From Verrucomicrobiaceae bacterium (GTDB lineage Bacteria > Verrucomicrobiota > Verrucomicrobiia > Verrucomicrobiales > Akkermansiaceae): a DNA stretch of 64,000 nt. Under the pieces are notes generated by a model. The model saw only the letters and a list, made by a program, of their open reading frames with translations, had not been told where the DNA came from and ran no database searches. The DNA lies in the NCBI GenBank assembly GCA_027484055.1, contig JAIXQH010000020.1:57640-121639 (forward strand), given 5' to 3'. This document shows positions 61,512 through 64,000 of this stretch, one piece after another; positions within the stretch are counted from its first letter, which is position 1, and the number at the start of each line of letters is the position of its first letter. The position numbers and the translations under genes are program-made.

Positions 61512-62965
61512 ACTCAATCCATCTTCACCGTCATGAAATCACTCTGCTACCTGAGAGCGGAAGAGTAATTATTCGTCCGTTTATCCCATCAAATCCTATT
61601 CGAACCACAGCTATCTTAGGCCGCACTCTTGCTTTAACTGAGGATGAAGTCGCAAAAGAAATGGAAGCCGTTCACCAAGGATTCGAGGCTAGGCATTACG
61701 ACATCGAAGCCCTACTACTTGAGCACTACCAAAAAGTTGTCCCGTTGATTTTTACCAATCGTGCGCTATCACGACCGCGCCAACTACTCATAGGCGCTTT
61801 GTTTTCTGGAGAATACTCATTGGAATCTGCCGCGCTATTCAATCCGTCTATAGTCGCGCACCCCGATCAAGCAGGAGTCCAGGAAGGCGGACTGCGTTTC
61901 GTGATGAGTCTGCGCGCCACTGGTGAAGGGCATATTTCATCCATCGAGTTCCGCTCAGGAGTCATCGAGCCAGATGGTAAAATCACCCTAGACGTTGTTT
62001 CACGCTACGTCACAATGCCTCAAATTGTCCCAAATCCAAGTTATCGAAAAAAGAGTTTTGTCTTGAAATTCCATGAAATGGGCTTCGACAATGATTATGT
62101 TAACGAAGTGATTGCTCAGCTTAATGATGACTTCACCCGTGAAGATCTTTTTAAAAGCGTTGCTGTAATACGCCATCAATATTATCCTGGCTCGCATGAA
62201 CTGAAACGCACGCTCGAATACATTCAATGGCTTGCTGACTCAAACTATGAATTGCGATTTTCATCCAAGCTTGGGCTTAGTGAACGCATTATCTTCCCTG
62301 TGTCTCCAAACGAGAGTAATGGTATCGAGGATGCTCGATTCGTCCGTTTTATCGAGAACGATGGCTCAGTCATGTATTATGCCACCTATACGGCTTACAA
62401 TGGTCGCTCAATTCTTCCCCAATTCATTGAAACCAAAGATTTCTTACATTTCCGCGTATTAACCCTCAACGGTAGCGCAGTCCAGAATAAGGGAATGGCG
62501 CTATTTCCGAGGCGAGTTGGTGGACGATATGCCATGCTCTCTCGCCAAGATGACGAAAATATTTTTATCATGTTTTCGAATAATCTGCATTACTGGAGTG
62601 ATCCACAAATCCTAATGCGCCCCGCTGAAATCTGGGAGTCTGTCAAAGTCGGAAATTGCGGTTCACCGATTGAAACGACAGAAGGTTGGCTCGTAATCAC
62701 CCATGGTGTCGGCCCGATGCGAAAGTATTGCATCGGTGCGGTTTTACTTGATCTGGAAGATCCAACGATCATCATAGGCAGACTCACCACCCCCCTCATT
62801 TCTCCAGAAGGACTCGAGCGTGAAGGCTATGTCCCAAACGTGATCTACAGCTGCGGCTCATTGGTCCATGGCGACCAGCTCATTCTTCCCTATGCTATGA
62901 GTGACAAATTCACCGTGATCGCGAGTGTGAGCTTGGTCGAAATACTTTCGGCGTTGAAGCCATAG
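61508..62965 (+). CDS. GH130-type beta-mannoside phosphorylase-like protein
   Basis: A 485-residue protein of the GH130 five-bladed propeller family, which phosphorolyses beta-mannosides (for example beta-1,2-mannobiose or mannosylglucose). The family pattern is seen in FNPSIVAHPD, GIEDARFVRF, MYYATYTAYNGRS, KGMALFPRRVGGRYAMLSRQDDENIFIMFSNNLHYW, WESVKVGNCGSPIETTEGWLVITHGVG and YVPNVIYSCGSLVHGDQLILPYAMSD. The Asp in IEDARF is the candidate general acid. The overlap with the GT4 gene suggests one operon and a shared sugar. The exact linkage acted on cannot be predicted from the sequence. Confidence 0.88.
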   Translation: MNSIHLHRHEITLLPESGRVIIRPFIPSNPIRTTAILGRTLALTEDEVAKEMEAVHQGFEARHYDIEALLLEHYQKVVPLIFTNRALSRPRQLLIGALFSGEYSLESAALFNPSIVAHPDQAGVQEGGLRFVMSLRATGEGHISSIEFRSGVIEPDGKITLDVVSRYVTMPQIVPNPSYRKKSFVLKFHEMGFDNDYVNEVIAQLNDDFTREDLFKSVAVIRHQYYPGSHELKRTLEYIQWLADSNYELRFSSKLGLSERIIFPVSPNESNGIEDARFVRFIENDGSVMYYATYTAYNGRSILPQFIETKDFLHFRVLTLNGSAVQNKGMALFPRRVGGRYAMLSRQDDENIFIMFSNNLHYWSDPQILMRPAEIWESVKVGNCGSPIETTEGWLVITHGVGPMRKYCIGAVLLDLEDPTIIIGRLTTPLISPEGLEREGYVPNVIYSCGSLVHGDQLILPYAMSDKFTVIASVSLVEILSALKP

Positions 62966-63103
62966 ATAATTCTTGGAAACCTTTTACAACCTAGACTTCT
63001 TTGTAGCACGGATAACTACCTACTTGGATCCATCTAAACGGCGGTAAAGCCATAGATGAAGGCAGCGGTAGGTGTTATATTTCAAATTTTCTACTCCTCG
63101 TGA

Positions 63104-63334
63104 TTAGTGATACTCATTATAATTGAGTAGCGCTTGCTGCTTATCAAAGTCGGACTCCCCGGTAAGTTCACGCTTGGCCCGTTCGTAGTCCATCTGCTTG
63201 ATTTGAGTCGAGTTCCTGCCCGCAAGTGACGCCAATTCTATCGTCCTGTCGTAAACCATTTCCCGAGATACGGGTCGAGTGAGCAAGCCACTTATACCGA
63301 AGGGCTCACTTTGTAGTGAATAGTTGATCTTCAT
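63104..63334 (-). CDS. Small acidic/basic hypothetical protein
   Basis: A 76-residue protein from ATG 63334 (MKINYSLQSEPFGISGLLTRPVSREMVYDRTIELASLAGRN). The ending IKQMDYERAKRELTGESDFDKQQALLNYNEYH is helical. It resembles the short DUF2934-like or stress-associated proteins found beside fasciclin and lipid-transport genes in PVC genomes, but the similarity is by pattern only. It is transcribed opposite to the GH130 gene and away from the fasciclin gene. Confidence 0.6.
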   Translation of the reverse strand: MKINYSLQSEPFGISGLLTRPVSREMVYDRTIELASLAGRNSTQIKQMDYERAKRELTGESDFDKQQALLNYNEYH

Positions 63335-63527
63335 GATTATTATAATTTTTTTCGAAGCGCACCCAAGGAAGCCCTTAGGAAACAACACTCTAAGCCTAGA
63401 AACTACCTATACCATGGGGAACAACCCTACTCGCAGGTTGCTTTACTCAATCTAATGGTAATCACTATCGCCCTTCGCCCTTAACCCACATGAACTTGAT
63501 TCCACCTTCCGAATAGGAGCGCGTGAT

Positions 63528-63541
63528 GGGGATTAAACCCC
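63528..63541. promoter_or_regulatory. GGGGATTAAACCCC palindrome-like element
   Basis: GGGG and CCCC arms enclose ATTAAA. Together with the flank it resembles the element at 55568-55579. It sits 79 bp before the fasciclin gene start. The rest of 63335-63619 shows no recognisable feature. Confidence 0.25.
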
Positions 63542-63619
63542 ATATCGGTCGGTATCGTAATATTTAATTAATGCTCAGGTCGGTTGGCAATATAGCCTCC
63601 ACATAACCAAATATATCAA

Positions 63620-63898
63620 ATGAAAACTAATCGTATGTCGCAAGCCATTGTATTGATCTCGTTATTAGGCCCTTGGATCTCGGCATCCTCTCAGACCCCT
63701 AATCCTGAAAAAACCCATATGGAGCAAAAGCATGTTATTCAAAAAAACAGCCTTACAGCAATGTTAGCGGAAAGTGTTACTTTTTCGACCCTTACCAAGG
63801 CTTTAAAGGCGGCGGGCTTGGATGGAACACTTGGTGATAAGGGTGAGTTCACTCTATTTGCTCCAACTGATGACGCCTTTGCTAAGAGGCTGTCTTAA
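63620..63898 (+). pseudogene. Fasciclin (FAS1)-domain protein gene truncated by an insertion sequence
   Basis: Signal peptide ([17 protein letters not shown]) followed by the start of a FAS1 domain: [48 protein letters not shown] complete FAS1 domain has about 130 residues and should continue past AFAK, but the frame runs into GAGGCTGTCTTAAAA at 63886, giving the end RLS and a TAA. That sequence looks like an IS5-family terminal inverted repeat, so the gene is probably cut by an insertion. FAS1 proteins are secreted adhesion-type proteins. If the insertion is real, this product is not functional here. Confidence 0.75.
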
Positions 63899-64000
63899 AA
63901 ATACTAACTTTCCGAATTTTAATCTGTACTAGTTTAGTCATGTATTGGAGAAACTCGGCATGGCCAGTTATCCAAGCAGCATGACGGAATCCGAATGGAA
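63886..64000 (+). mobile_element. Left end of an IS5-family-like insertion sequence
   Basis: GAGGCTGTCTTAAAA (63886-63900) matches the form of IS5-family terminal repeats (GAGGCTGTCTCAAAA type), and a transposase-like reading frame starts 60 bp inside. The element interrupts the fasciclin gene. Its right end, inverted repeat and target duplication are outside the window, so family and intactness cannot be confirmed here. Confidence 0.6.
63960..64000 (+). CDS. Transposase N-terminus, IS5-type (partial)
   Basis: The last 41 bases read MASYPSSMTESEW, which resembles the start of IS5-family DDE transposases (MxYPSDLTDEQW...). The frame is open to the window edge. With only 13 residues visible the family call is tentative and leans on the adjacent inverted-repeat-like sequence. 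Confidence 0.5.
   Translation, partial: MASYPSSMTESEW

Noticed and set aside
62950..63058. A short duplicated stretch ending GCCATAGAT at the GH130 gene end and 91 bp further
   Set aside because: Sixteen of 18 matching bases is suggestive of a small duplication, but it is too short to interpret and no element is attached.

Overview
The window looks like a chromosome segment of a Verrucomicrobiota bacterium (PVC superphylum). The inference rests on protein types seen together: a PVC-type dehydrogenase with a terminal cytochrome c domain, two PEP-CTERM proteins with short Arg-rich tails, a fused SecDF, an RsmH with a long N-terminal extension, a secreted protein with LamG and thrombospondin-type-3 repeats, and many GTG/TTG starts without an obvious Shine-Dalgarno sequence. 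Most of the window is GC-rich with strong C preference at third codon positions. About 16.66-19.5 kb and 55.5-64 kb are visibly richer in A+T. No tRNA, rRNA or CRISPR locus was recognised.

Layout. 0-4.5 kb: the tail of a cytochrome c assembly gene, a MazG-like hydrolase coupled to an rsmH-type methyltransferase, and the PVC dehydrogenase. 4.5-12.9 kb: an L-rhamnose locus, with an AraC/cupin regulator divergent from rhaA, an ATP-binding protein, two permeases, a binding lipoprotein and a secreted GH78 alpha-L-rhamnosidase, almost all overlapping or tightly spaced. Rhamnulokinase and aldolase genes are not in the window. 12.95-13.2 kb: eleven 21-bp tandem repeats. 13.4-19.5 kb: a secreted-protein locus whose 1284-codon gene changes composition two thirds along, ends in an HExxH metallopeptidase-like domain, and is followed after 1 bp by a small A+T-rich exported protein gene. 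This is a candidate polymorphic toxin/immunity arrangement. 19.6-32.4 kb: housekeeping genes (infA, scpA, metF, rplQ, rpoA) mixed with secreted or envelope proteins, and a gene-free stretch with nine 42-bp repeats flanked by a dispersed 31-bp repeat.

32.6-44 kb: a photolyase; a pair of trypsin-like PDZ proteins, one apparently active and one lacking His and Ser with its PDZ domain inside the protease fold; a TPMT-like methyltransferase; a TPM-domain pair; hflK-hflC; cimA; and a small gene overlapping a nucleotidyltransferase-like gene, possibly a toxin-antitoxin module. 44-55 kb: tgt-yajC-secDF, a tiny Cys/Lys repeat protein, a mutT-like gene, an ECF sigma factor with a likely anti-sigma partner, valS, and three uncharacterised envelope proteins. 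55.5-64 kb: an Mla-type lipid transport operon (STAS-MlaE fusion, MlaF, MlaD, PqiC-like lipoprotein) running into a GT4 glycosyltransferase and a GH130 phosphorylase-like gene, then a fasciclin-domain gene cut off by the left end of an apparent IS5-family element whose transposase begins at the window edge.

The strongest leads for something undescribed are the chimeric metallopeptidase protein with its neighbour, the protease/pseudoprotease pair with an inserted PDZ domain, the Tgt lacking its zinc cysteines, the small CxxC repeat protein, and the two repeat arrays whose periods are both multiples of 21 bp.
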